Assembly (NCBI GenBank): GCA_963851085.1 | Contig: CAWKNX010000001.1 | Coordinates: forward strand, 248,001-312,000 | Source: DATFVJ01 sp963851085 | Lineage (GTDB): Bacteria; Actinomycetota; Actinomycetes; Streptosporangiales; Streptosporangiaceae | Direction: 5' to 3' | DNA: 64,000 nucleotides | Shown: positions 53,758-62,024 of the stretch, in pieces | Layout: each line of letters starts with the position of its first letter | Numbering within the stretch: the first letter of the stretch is position 1 | Notes under the pieces: model-generated | The model's database searches: none | What the model was told of the DNA's origin: nothing | The model's input: the letters and a program-made list of their open reading frames with translations, nothing else | Translations under genes and position numbers: made by a program

Positions 53758-55718
53758 CCAGCGACCTCCCCGGACGGGAGCCCGCGCTCCAGCTTGAGGT
53801 ACTCGGTGCGGGACGCGGCAAGCAGATGCCGCATCGCGAGCGGCGCGCCCTCGTCGGCGGCGAGGAACGCGGCGGAAAGCGCGATGTTGCGGATGCTGCC
53901 GCCCGCCACGGTGAGCTGCGCCAGCCGGCCGAAATCAAGATCGTGCACCGGGGCCTGCGCAGGAATGACGCGCTGCCAGATCTCCTCGCGTTCCTTGGGA
54001 CCGGGGAAAGGGAACTCGACTACGAAGCGCAGCCGCCGCATGAACGCCTGGTCAAGCGCCTTCTTCATGTTGGTGGTCAGGATCGCCAGCCCGCGGTACG
54101 CCTCCATGCGCATCAGCAGGTAGCTGACCTCGATATTCGCGTACCGGTCGTGACTGTCCTTCACCTCACTGCGCTTGCCGAAGAGCGCGTCGGCCTCGTC
54201 GAACAGCAGCACCGCGCCGCCGCGTTCTGCCGCGTCGAACACCTTGCGCAGGTGCTTTTCCGTCTCGCCGATGTACTTGCTCACGACCTGGGACAGGTCG
54301 ATGACGAACAGATCAAGGCCGAGCTCGCGCGCGACCACCTCGGCAGCGAGTGTCTTGCCGGTGCCAGTACCCCCGGCAAACAGCACCGTCACCCCGAGCC
54401 CGCGGCGCAGCACGGCATCGAAACCCCAGTCCTCGTACACCGTCGCGCGCTGGCGGACGTGCGCCGCGATCTCGTCAAGGATCACCCGCTGCGGCCCAGG
54501 CAGCACGAGATCGTCCCAGCTTGCCCGAGGCTCTACCCGCCGCCCAAGCTCGTCGAGGGCGACGCGGGCCTCGGCGAGCCCGGCCTGCCACGCCAGCCGG
54601 CCGATGTCGGCAGGCGTGTGTGCACCCGAAGTGACCTGGTGGCGCACGGACGCTCCCGCGGCGCGGATCACGTGCGCGGGCAGCGAGAACTGCGCGACGA
54701 GCTGGCGCAGCCCGGCCTTGGCGGGGCCGGCGATCGCGGCGCCGGGCGCACCGCCGCCAGCGGATACCCCGTCATGCGTGGCCCCGTTGAGCGCCGACGC
54801 CCACAGCCGTAACTGCTCGGCGCGGCCGAGTGCAGGCACGGTCAGCCGGGACCCCGGCAGTGACAGGATGGGCAGCGGGTCGTCACCGGACACCGCGAGA
54901 GGGACCGCGACACTGGACAAGAACCCGTCGACGCCGCGCAGCCGTTCGGTATTACTGGCCTCGACGAGCAGCACGGCGGGCAGCAGGATCGCCTCGCGTT
55001 CCCATAGCCTCGCCAGTTCCTCACGGTCGGCTGCCTCGGCCGGCAGGTCGGTATCCCGAAGCACATACGCCTGCAGCCCGGCATCACGCGCGGCAGCGGC
55101 AGCGATCTCACGCCGGGTCTGCGGGTCGGTTCCGGTGATCTCGGCGTGCGGCTGACCACCCTCTGGCGGCCAGCCCCAGCGCGCAGCGAGAGCGGCTGCC
55201 ACGGGCCGGTACGCCGATGGCACGTCGGCTGGTGGCTCGATCCGGCGCACCAGCCCGCGCAGCCGCGGATCAAGATACGGCACGCCCGCGAGGAAGTGCA
55301 GGATCCGCTCGTCCGCCCGCAGCCGTGACGTGGTGAGCGAGGTCTCGTCGTCCAGCTCGACGAGGCGCCAGCGGCGCAGTGGGGCCACGGGCGTGATCGC
55401 GCTCCAGTGCGGCTCGGCGAGCGTGGCGAGCGCCAGGGAGAAGGTCGGGTACGGGCGGCACGCGCCGCCGCTCGCTGCCGCGCACCGCCCGGCCGTCGTG
55501 GGATCGAGGTCGGCGGCGGCGGCCAGCACGAGCACGTCGCGTTCGAACGCCGTCAGCCCGAAGCACGCGCATACGGTCGCGAGCGCGCTCGCACCTGTGG
55601 CGCCTTCGGGGGGCGGGGACGTGGCGCTGCCGTCGAGCCTGCTGAGGACGGCATGGATCGCGGCGGCGAGCGCGGCCTGATGCGCATCGGGTCGCAATCC
55701 CGCTGTCGCCCCGGTCAT
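53748..55718 (-). CDS. AAA+ ATPase of the injection system (Afp15/Pvc15-like)
   Basis: A 656-residue ATPase from the ATG at 55718, which overlaps the DUF4255 stop (ATGA). The N-terminal 400 residues are a family-specific helical region (FGLTAFERDVLVLAAAADLDP). The AAA+ core has Walker A LFAGGTGTGKTLAAEVVA near residue 452, Walker B AVLLFDEADALFGKRSE near 507, sensor 1 LAILTTNMKKALDQAFMRRLRF, and the arginine-containing PFPGPKEREEIW. Afp15-type ATPases are needed for particle maturation or cargo loading. Position beside the cap and the cargo module fits. Confidence 0.93.
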   Translation of the reverse strand: MTGATAGLRPDAHQAALAAAIHAVLSRLDGSATSPPPEGATGASALATVCACFGLTAFERDVLVLAAAADLDPTTAGRCAAASGGACRPYPTFSLALATLAEPHWSAITPVAPLRRWRLVELDDETSLTTSRLRADERILHFLAGVPYLDPRLRGLVRRIEPPADVPSAYRPVAAALAARWGWPPEGGQPHAEITGTDPQTRREIAAAAARDAGLQAYVLRDTDLPAEAADREELARLWEREAILLPAVLLVEASNTERLRGVDGFLSSVAVPLAVSGDDPLPILSLPGSRLTVPALGRAEQLRLWASALNGATHDGVSAGGGAPGAAIAGPAKAGLRQLVAQFSLPAHVIRAAGASVRHQVTSGAHTPADIGRLAWQAGLAEARVALDELGRRVEPRASWDDLVLPGPQRVILDEIAAHVRQRATVYEDWGFDAVLRRGLGVTVLFAGGTGTGKTLAAEVVARELGLDLFVIDLSQVVSKYIGETEKHLRKVFDAAERGGAVLLFDEADALFGKRSEVKDSHDRYANIEVSYLLMRMEAYRGLAILTTNMKKALDQAFMRRLRFVVEFPFPGPKEREEIWQRVIPAQAPVHDLDFGRLAQLTVAGGSIRNIALSAAFLAADEGAPLAMRHLLAASRTEYLKLERGLPSGEVAGWD

Positions 55719-56980
55719 GGCCCGCCGCCTGCGGGAACATCGACCAGCGGGCCCGTGAATCCGGCCGGGCCCACGTCCAGTGGGCTCTGCGCCCCGTCGA
55801 TCTGGACGCGGACCAGGTACTCCGCGGCTGCGACGCCGGGCACGCCGATCTGCAGCGTCAGCAGGGTCGGCTGCGCGCCGAGCGGGAACGGCGCGTCTAC
55901 CTGGTAGCTGCGCGCGGGCTGGCCGAGCGCTGGAGTGCGCTCGTCGAGCAGCAGCTTCACCCGCTGCGTGGCGCGGACCGCGATGTCGAGTGGGATGGAC
56001 AGCGTCACGGTTGGGCCAGGTGTCACCGTGACCGGCCCGGCGATCCTGGCCTGCCTGACGAAGGCCATCACGTTTGACTCCAGCACCTTGACCAGGGTGG
56101 TCGTCGTGTCGGCCTGGACGTCTTGCAGCACCTGGATCGGGTAGACGCCGGGCGGCAGCGTGCCAGGGAGCGGAACCTGGAGCTGGTTGTCGCTGATCCT
56201 CGTGTCCGCCGCGCTCGGGTCGACGCGAAGGTCCGTGCCGGCGATCCTGACCCATACCCCTGGCGCGGCGAGCCCGAAGCCCTGGATAACCAGCGCGTCG
56301 CCGAGCCCGACCGGACCGTCGACCGGAGGGACGTTGCCGGGTGGCTGGGCGAGCAGTTGCTCGATCGTCGGCCGCCCACCGGGCAGCGCGCGGACGGTGC
56401 GGGTGAGGACCGGCCTTCCTGCCGCCGCGGACTCCTTTCCGTCGATGAGGACCAGGGTCGCCTGGTAGGTCAGCGACAGCGCCATCTGCGTCTGCGACAT
56501 CATCGTCCAGAGCTTGTAGAGGTCGTCGATGTCCATGTGGGTAGGCGTGAACCTGACCCGCTGCGGGGCTGCGGTCAGGTCCGAGCCGAGCAGGAACGCT
56601 TGGGCGGCGGCGGTCTGGATGTCGGCGGCTTGCAGTGTCGGCTGCTCGTACAGGCTGCGCACGACCACGCCAAGCATCCGCTGCGGGACGAGTTGCGCCT
56701 CGTCACCGTAGAAGCTGATCAAGTAGTGCAGGTCGAGCGCCGCCTGCGGCTTGGTCAGCAACGTGCCGTCCGGCGCGCGCGTGGGCGCGTCGAGGTTGCG
56801 CAGGTGGGGGTCGGGCGCGACCTGGTAGCAGAAGATGGTGATCGTGGCTTCCGTCGGCGGCTCGGTCGGCGGGCGCTGAGCCTGCACGAGGACGGGCAGC
56901 CCGATCTCCGGCGAGAGACTGCGGAGGATGAACTGGCGCAGCGCCTCGGTGACCGTGGCGATCGCGAGGAAGTTGCTCAC
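55715..56980 (-). CDS. DUF4255 tube/sheath cap protein (Afp16/Pvc16-like)
   Basis: A 421-residue protein starting MSNFLAIATVTEALRQFILRSL. The DUF4255 domain occupies residues 1-200: TITIFCYQVAPDPHLRN, ALDLHYLISFYGDEAQLVPQRMLGVVVRSL and YQATLVLIDGKE. The C-terminal 200 residues are immunoglobulin-like beta domains (GLGDALVIQGFGLAAPGVWVRI). Afp16-type proteins terminate tube and sheath polymerisation at the distal end. It overlaps both neighbours by 4 bp. Confidence 0.92.
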   Translation of the reverse strand: MSNFLAIATVTEALRQFILRSLSPEIGLPVLVQAQRPPTEPPTEATITIFCYQVAPDPHLRNLDAPTRAPDGTLLTKPQAALDLHYLISFYGDEAQLVPQRMLGVVVRSLYEQPTLQAADIQTAAAQAFLLGSDLTAAPQRVRFTPTHMDIDDLYKLWTMMSQTQMALSLTYQATLVLIDGKESAAAGRPVLTRTVRALPGGRPTIEQLLAQPPGNVPPVDGPVGLGDALVIQGFGLAAPGVWVRIAGTDLRVDPSAADTRISDNQLQVPLPGTLPPGVYPIQVLQDVQADTTTTLVKVLESNVMAFVRQARIAGPVTVTPGPTVTLSIPLDIAVRATQRVKLLLDERTPALGQPARSYQVDAPFPLGAQPTLLTLQIGVPGVAAAEYLVRVQIDGAQSPLDVGPAGFTGPLVDVPAGGGP

Positions 56981-57750
56981 CGGCCACCTCCCTCGCCCGC
57001 CAGGAAGCGATCAAGGGAAAGCTGCGGTGCGGGACGGCCGTGCGCGCGGTCAGCCGGCCGCTGGCGATCACCCGTGTCGGCCGGCCTGACCTCGATGCGC
57101 CCGATCCGTACCTGCACGACCCGGTCTGGTGGCCGCGCGGCGGCGTGCCGCTGCGCCCGGCCCCTGGGGGCCGCGGTGTCGCGGGCAGGCGAAGCTGCGC
57201 TCGCAGGTGCGGCGGGGCGGTACGGCAGCGGCTGCGGCGCTTGCGCGCCGCCCCGGCCGGGTGCTGGTGCGGTCGCGGCGGCGCCGCGATCCCGCGTGGG
57301 ATGCGCCGTCGGCGCCGCCGGACGCCGCTGCGGTGCGGCGAACGCCTGCGGTTCGTCTGCGGTCGCGGGCGGGGGCGCGGCCGCCGGCAGGGCCGGCGGC
57401 ACCAGGAGTGGTCGCCGCGGCCACAGATCCCGCTCACCGCCGCGGTGGGCCGCAGGCGCCTGGCCAGTCCGCGCGTAGCCGAACCGCTCCGCTGCGGCGG
57501 CCGGGGTCGGGGCGGAGGCGAGCGGCCGGGTGGGCTCGACGGCGTGGGCAGGCCATCCTGGTGCGGCGTCGGTTTCCACTACCTCCTCGGGCACGGCGAC
57601 AGTCGGCCACTCAAACGGCATCGGCAGCCGCGGGGTCGCCCGGATCACGCCGGCGCGGCGCTCTAGGTCGGCGGCCCGTGCCGCCGCGCTCGACCCGGCG
57701 CCGCCGACGTGGGCATCCCGCGCGACCAGACGGTCGAAGAAGTCAGGCAT
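56977..57750 (-). CDS. Disordered eCIS protein of unknown function
   Basis: A 257-residue protein from the ATG at 57750 (MPDFFDRLVARDAHVGG), overlapping the gp28-like stop. After the first 20 residues it is Pro/Ala/Arg-rich and predicted disordered by eye (VPPALPAAAPPPATADEP). The last 50 residues contain RVVQVRIGRIEVRPADTG, APQLSLDRFLAGEGG, two short conserved-looking segments. The same opening motif and placement are seen in other actinobacterial clusters, to my recollection. It may be a tail scaffold or adaptor. Function is not known. Confidence 0.72.
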   Translation of the reverse strand: MPDFFDRLVARDAHVGGAGSSAAARAADLERRAGVIRATPRLPMPFEWPTVAVPEEVVETDAAPGWPAHAVEPTRPLASAPTPAAAAERFGYARTGQAPAAHRGGERDLWPRRPLLVPPALPAAAPPPATADEPQAFAAPQRRPAAPTAHPTRDRGAAATAPAPGRGGAQAPQPLPYRPAAPASAASPARDTAAPRGRAQRHAAARPPDRVVQVRIGRIEVRPADTGDRQRPADRAHGRPAPQLSLDRFLAGEGGGR

Positions 57751-58519
57751 GGCCACACAGCTCCAGGTAACGGCGGCGGCGAAGCGGGCTGAGCGCAAGC
57801 ACCTCGGGTTCGCTCCACCCGTAGGTGGCGGCGAGCAAGTGCACCTCGAGCAGCGTGCGGTGCGCCCAGGCGTCGAGCTCGGCCCAGACAAACGCGGCGA
57901 CATCCAGCAGCGCCTTGGTGCAGTGACCGCAGGCCGGGCACGGAACGTCGAACACGATGTCGGCGCACGGGTCCGCCGCGGCGGCCGCCTCGGCCACACG
58001 TGTCTGCACTGCGGGCGGAAGGTCCGCCGCGGCGACCCGCTTCGTGCCGCGCCTCGCCTCGAGCACACACCTGGCGAGCAGCAGGGCGCGCGCCTGCGCG
58101 GCGGGGACTTCGGCTGCGGCGAGCAGATCGCCCGGAGTAGGCAAACGCAGGCGCACCGTCCACGGTCCTTCGCTCACCTCGATCGGCGCGGCCTTTTCCG
58201 TCCGCTCGCCCGCGGCGGTGTCCCTGGCGGCCGTGTCCCTGGCAGCGGCGTCCCTGGCGGCGAGCGCCGCGCGGACCTCGAAGTCGAACTCGAGGTCCTC
58301 CTCGCATTCGCGGCAGGCAAGTCGAACGTTCGCGCGCTCGCCGAACAGCGCCCGCCGCAGCGCGAGCAGTTCGGCGTCCCGCTCACCGACCGGCACGGCG
58401 AGCAGCTGGCCGACGTCGTCGGCCGGGCGCGCGAGCGCATGCAGCAGCAACGCCCGGTGCGTGCTGCTGGCGGCGATCCCCGCCTCCCAGGTAGCCAGCA
58501 GGTCGGTAGCCCCCGGCAT
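57743..58519 (-). CDS. gp28-like zinc-ribbon baseplate protein
   Basis: A 258-residue protein starting MPGATDLLATWEAGIAASS. It resembles the T4 gp28-type hub proteins: LACRECEEDLEFDFEVRAAL with CxxC, later FDVPCPACGHCTKALLDVAAFVWAELD with CxxC plus Cys, forming a split zinc ribbon, and AATYGWSEPEVLALSPLRRRRYLEL at the C-terminus. A slippage-type Ala/Arg repeat (AARDAAARDTAARDTAAG) lies near residues 88-105. It sits between the tube and the DUF4255 gene. Role as a baseplate hub accessory is inferred from family. Confidence 0.82.
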   Translation of the reverse strand: MPGATDLLATWEAGIAASSTHRALLLHALARPADDVGQLLAVPVGERDAELLALRRALFGERANVRLACRECEEDLEFDFEVRAALAARDAAARDTAARDTAAGERTEKAAPIEVSEGPWTVRLRLPTPGDLLAAAEVPAAQARALLLARCVLEARRGTKRVAAADLPPAVQTRVAEAAAAADPCADIVFDVPCPACGHCTKALLDVAAFVWAELDAWAHRTLLEVHLLAATYGWSEPEVLALSPLRRRRYLELCGHA

Positions 58520-58529
58520 TGGCGGGCCT

Positions 58530-59051
58530 CTACGGCACCTGGAAGGACGGCTCTTCGGGTTCGGGAATCTCGGCGTCCCGCTCCCAGCCTTCGCATTCGA
58601 GCTTGAGGCTCTCGATGGCTACCGCGTTGGCGTTCGCGTCAAGCTCGCTGACGACCTGGCATTCGCTCACCCATGCCCGGAAGATTTTGTATGCGATGGC
58701 AACCTGCCCTGCCTCGTTGAGCAGCTGGATCACGATGTCCTTGCGGAAGTCCTTGAGCGAAACCTCGCGCCCGAGGCCCTGGTTGACCAGCCAGACCTTG
58801 TTGGCCCAGCGCTCGAACTCGACGTCGTGGGTGACGCCACGTTCGAGCGTGATCGACTCGGTCTCGGTACGCCCGGGAGACTTGCGCGGGGTGCTGGCGT
58901 CACCCCCGTGACGGTGCTTCACCACCTCGGTGGTCCGCTTCAACGGGCTGATCTTACTGACACCGGCGACGACGCGCCCGTCCCAGAGTACGAGGAACCT
59001 GAAGTTCTTGTAAGGGTCGAACCGCGTTGGGTTAACGGTGAATTCGGCCAT
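58530..59051 (-). CDS. Inner tube protein (phage tail tube, gp19-like)
   Basis: A 173-residue protein starting MAEFTVNPTRFDPYKNFRFLVLWDG. It shows the gp19/Afp1 tube fold: VAGVSKISPLKRTTEVVKHRHGG, SITLERGVTHDVEFERWANKVW and VIAYKIFRAWVSEC-like (VAIAYKIFRAWVSECQVVSELDAN). Hexameric rings of it stack into the tube that is propelled by the sheath. It lies 18 bp after the sheath gene. Only one classical tube paralogue is present, whereas Afp has several. Confidence 0.94.
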   Translation of the reverse strand: MAEFTVNPTRFDPYKNFRFLVLWDGRVVAGVSKISPLKRTTEVVKHRHGGDASTPRKSPGRTETESITLERGVTHDVEFERWANKVWLVNQGLGREVSLKDFRKDIVIQLLNEAGQVAIAYKIFRAWVSECQVVSELDANANAVAIESLKLECEGWERDAEIPEPEEPSFQVP

Positions 59052-59068
59052 TGAGAAATCCCTCTGAC

Positions 59069-60874
59069 TTAGAGCTGGCCTGCCATCTGCTCGATCTGAA
59101 TGATGACGAACTCGGCTGGCTTGAGCGGCGCGAACCCGACGATGATGTTGACGACGCCGCGGTTGATGTCGTCCTGGGTGGTGGTGGTGCTGTCACACTT
59201 CACGAAATACGCGTCGCGCGCGGATGTTCCCTGAAACGCCCCTTGCCGGAAAAGCGTCTGCATAAAGGCCCCGACATTCAGCCGGATCTGTCCCCATAGC
59301 CGCTCGTCGTTCGGCTCGAAGACCACCCACTTGGTGCCGCGGTAAAGGCTTTCCTCGATCATCAGCGCGGTCCTGCGCACGGGTACGTACTTCCACTGCG
59401 AGGTGAGCGCGTCAGCGCCTTGCATGGTGCGTGCACCCCACACGACGGGTCCGATGATCGGGAACGAGCGCAGGCAGTTCACGCCGAGCGGGTTCAGCAG
59501 GCCGTTCTCCAGATCCGTCAGCGCGACGGCGAGATCCTGGACGCCGACGAGGCCCGCGGCGGTGCCGGCTGGAGCCTTCCAGACGCCGCGTTCGTTGTCC
59601 GTCCTCGCCATGATGCCCGCGACGGCGCCGCACGGCGGGAAGGTGCGCGGCTGCCCGGTGAGCTGGTCGGTCATCTGGATCTGTGGGAAATAGAGCGCCG
59701 AGTGGTCACTGCGTACCGAGTCCAGATCAGGCAGGTGGGCGCGGGTACGATCCAGCGTGGTCCAGCGGGCGGGGCCGTCGGCGATCAGGAACATCCGCTT
59801 GTCCTGGCAGAGCGCATCAGCGGCGGCGAGGATCTCCACGCGGGTGCTGTCATAGGCCGGGTCCGCGATGTCGGGCAGGCACAGCAGGTTCACATCGGTG
59901 ACGTCCACGAGCGCGTTCATGCCGGTCTTGTGGTCCGGGCTGCCGATGAAGTCGCCGCCCTGCGGGCGGGTACCGTCGGCGCCGCCGGTCAGCGGGTAGG
60001 CGCCGGGATTCGCGGAGTCCTCAAGACCGAGGTCGCTGGCGCCGGTAAGGCCGAAATGCACAATGTCGTCCGGCCGGGAAACTGCCTGGAGCTTGCGCCC
60101 GACCACGTGCACACGGACGCTGCCGAAAGCCGTGCCCTGTTGCCGGATCTTTCCTTCGAGCAGAACGGCGAGCTGGCTCATCGTGGTCGGCGCGGCGCCG
60201 TCCTTCTGCGCGTCGAAGACATTGAACGCGTTTGAGGTGGCATTGCCGATCGTCACGGTGATCTGTTTGGCGAGATCGGGCAGCGGGTCGGCGAACGCCT
60301 TGGAGACGGTGCCGGAAGGGTTGGGCGGGTCCGTCACAGATGCCGACGCCTTCACGGTGATCAGCGAGGAGCCGGCGTTGACGATCGACTCCACGAAGTT
60401 CGGGTCGGTACCCGTCATGGACAGGTTCTGGTAGCTCTCGCTGACCGCGCCGGTCAGGTCGAAGACCTGCAGATTGAAGTTGCCAGCGGTGGGGGTGTTG
60501 GTGTCGATCGCGACCCGCAGGGTGTTTCCGAACGTGCCAGGATCCTTTGCGGTGAGGTCCAGGGCGTCGTCACTGCCGCTGTTGATCTTGCCGGTTGCGC
60601 TCACCGCGCCGGACGCGAGCCGCACGACAATCGCCACCGACCCGCCGTTCACGTAGAAGTGCTGCACCGCGTAGCTCAGCACGCTGTTGGTCGACAGGCC
60701 GCCGAAAGTGCGCTCGAAGTCCGCGAAGCTGGTAAGCGTTTCCGGTGCCTCGAGAGGACCGCTCGGGGTGTATCCGACAAACGCTGTAACGGACGTCGTG
60801 ACCGCGGTGATGGTGTGTACACCGCTCGGCAGCTCCTCGATGTAAACACCCGGATAGGTTGGCGTAACAGGCAT
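59069..60874 (-). CDS. Contractile sheath protein
   Basis: A 601-residue sheath protein. I use the ATG at 60874 (MPVTPTYPGVYIEELPSGVHTI), preceded by GGAGGTG, rather than the in-frame codon at 60973. Typical motifs: TAVTTSVTAFVGYTPSGP and FADFERTFGGLS near the N-terminus, and the conserved C-terminal third, NEPNDERLWGQIRLNVGAF-like (FEPNDERLWGQIRLNVGAFMQ), YFVKCDSTTTTQDDINRGVVN and IVGFAPLKPAEFVIIQIEQ. It polymerises round the tube and contracts. It is the first gene of the cluster and the only sheath, whereas Afp has three. Confidence 0.95.
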   Translation of the reverse strand: MPVTPTYPGVYIEELPSGVHTITAVTTSVTAFVGYTPSGPLEAPETLTSFADFERTFGGLSTNSVLSYAVQHFYVNGGSVAIVVRLASGAVSATGKINSGSDDALDLTAKDPGTFGNTLRVAIDTNTPTAGNFNLQVFDLTGAVSESYQNLSMTGTDPNFVESIVNAGSSLITVKASASVTDPPNPSGTVSKAFADPLPDLAKQITVTIGNATSNAFNVFDAQKDGAAPTTMSQLAVLLEGKIRQQGTAFGSVRVHVVGRKLQAVSRPDDIVHFGLTGASDLGLEDSANPGAYPLTGGADGTRPQGGDFIGSPDHKTGMNALVDVTDVNLLCLPDIADPAYDSTRVEILAAADALCQDKRMFLIADGPARWTTLDRTRAHLPDLDSVRSDHSALYFPQIQMTDQLTGQPRTFPPCGAVAGIMARTDNERGVWKAPAGTAAGLVGVQDLAVALTDLENGLLNPLGVNCLRSFPIIGPVVWGARTMQGADALTSQWKYVPVRRTALMIEESLYRGTKWVVFEPNDERLWGQIRLNVGAFMQTLFRQGAFQGTSARDAYFVKCDSTTTTQDDINRGVVNIIVGFAPLKPAEFVIIQIEQMAGQL

Positions 60875-60920
60875 GCCACCTCCATTCATCGAGACACCTG
60901 CGGTGTGGCCCGAGAAAGGA

Positions 60921-61014
60921 GTGCATGTTGCAGCGGTGATACCGTGCACTGGCGCTATCCCGTAGTTGAACACGCTGCGGTATCGGCTAGGAACCCACAG
61001 CGTTCAACATGCAC
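60921..61014. promoter_or_regulatory. Inverted repeats upstream of the sheath gene
   Basis: GTGCATGTTG (60921-60930) is matched exactly by CAACATGCAC (61005-61014), and nested inside are GTTGAAC near 60965 and GTTCAAC near 61002. The dyad lies 47-140 bp before the sheath start, where the cluster promoter and 5-prime leader should be. It could be an operator or a leader RNA structure. No clear promoter motif could be assigned. Confidence 0.5.
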
Positions 61015-61118
61015 CGCGCCAGTGGCGCGGTTACCACCCCGTTCACCTCACCCCTGATGTCGCAATAGTAACTGCCATCTTCATTGGCAGGGAGCAATGT
61101 GTCAACGGCATTCCATGA

Positions 61119-61410
61119 TCAAGTAAAGGATCGGTCAATCTTGCCGCCCGTGAGGCCGGAGGGGTCGGTGTGCTCCACGGTCATGCCGTTCGCCGCTTGC
61201 AGCAGCCTTTGTCCAGCGTCGAGACCACCAGCAGGGTGCAGTCGGGAAGCCAGCCCAGGCCCGGTTGCGGGCGGCCGGTCGCCGCAGGTTCGAGCAGCCG
61301 CGCGAGCTTGACCTGCGCCGCCTCCGCGGTCCGCGGTCGCCTTGAGATAGAGCCGCTTGCCCGTCACCGGGGCGGTCCCGGCGTACACGGCAGCCCGCGG
61401 GGAGCCGCTC
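61119..61410 (-). pseudogene. Decayed tyrosine integrase next to att-like copy B
   Basis: Leftward from about 61400 the sequence reads RAAVYAGTAPVTGKRLYLKATA, the arm-binding N-terminus of the same integrase type found at 15610, then a frameshifted AAQVKLARLLEPAATGR-like stretch. The remainder, about 61119-61260, does not match the family well. Only the N-terminal tenth of an integrase survives. It lies just inside the tRNA-like repeat copy B, mirroring the arrangement at 15.4-16.0 kb. Confidence 0.68.
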
Positions 61411-61518
61411 CCTAGTTGCTCTGGTGACCTTTCGCCACAGCCGCCTTACCGTGGAGACACCCGTAAGCAGCGGGACGCGTCATTCCACGGACAGCTAGAT
61501 CAAAGACGCGCGTTTTTG

Positions 61519-61666
61519 CTGGTGGGGCGCCAGGGAATCGAACCCTGAACCCGCGGGTTAAAAGAAACCCGCCCCGCCGCCCCGAGCGCACCACGTGCAC
61601 GGATAGCCCAGTCAATCGCTCTCAATGCCCACGTTGCACCAGGATCGCCGCGCGTGTCATTCCACG
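61519..61666 (-). repeat. 148-bp att-like repeat, copy B (inverted relative to copy A)
   Basis: Reading the minus strand gives the same 148-base sequence as 15397-15544 with scattered differences, from CGTGGAATGAC to CCCCACCAG. The tRNA-like 3-prime half (61520-61564) reads CTTTTAA loop, CCCGC, T arm AGGG-TTCGATT-CCCT, acceptor GGCGCCCC, ACCA, which is a tRNA-Lys(UUU)-like half. Immediately before it GCGGGTT pairs with AACCCGC, but no D arm exists, so it is not an intact tRNA. An upstream second TGGAATGA motif lies near 61672. Confidence 0.75.
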
Positions 61667-62024
61667 AATCATTCCACAACCACTCGCCAGAGCAGTTACC
61701 CGGCGTAGCGGCCCTACGGTCAGCTGACCTTCCGCGGGCGGAGGTTTGAGCCTGGCGGCCATCGGTTCCCGCCAGGCGTCTTGTTGACTGGTAGCTAATT
61801 ACCGTGGCTACGAAGGCGGGTGCGCTGTCGGGAGCGCATGCTGTGGCGTCACGTGAACTGACCGCCTGGGTTCGGCCGAGCCGGGAGATGATCCGGCCCG
61901 CGAGCGGGGCCGCGTGAGTCGAGCATCTGCCTCCACGCCAGAGGGGTTGCCCGAATCTCACAGGTCTCCTACAGTAGAGACGCATCAGAGAAGACATTAC
62001 GGAGAATACTGATCGGAGATGCTC
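61667..62024. other. Intergenic, no supported gene
   Basis: About 360 bases between the att-like repeat and the DUF5678-like gene. It is less GC-biased near 61950-62010, where the promoter of the next operon may lie. Confidence 0.35.

Larger units (their letters stand above)
32301..60874 (-). other. Extracellular contractile injection system (eCIS) gene cluster
   Basis: Twenty-two consecutive minus-strand reading frames, mostly with 4-bp overlaps, encode all expected parts of a phage-tail-like injection machine: sheath, tube, cap, ATPase, tube-domain/LysM hub proteins, gpD, gpV spike, PAAR tip, gp25, two gpJ wedges, gpI and a DUF6519 distal protein, plus a DUF4157/giant-protein cargo module. 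There is no TssJ/L/M membrane complex, which argues for an eCIS rather than type VI secretion. There are no head, portal or terminase genes, which argues against a prophage. The single sheath and separate gpD and gpV genes fit actinobacterial clusters. Confidence 0.93.

Noticed and set aside
32301..60874. Prophage or type VI secretion system
   Set aside because: No head, portal, terminase or lysis genes, and no TssJ/L/M or ClpV-type genes; the Afp15/16-like, DUF4255 and DUF4157 genes point to eCIS.
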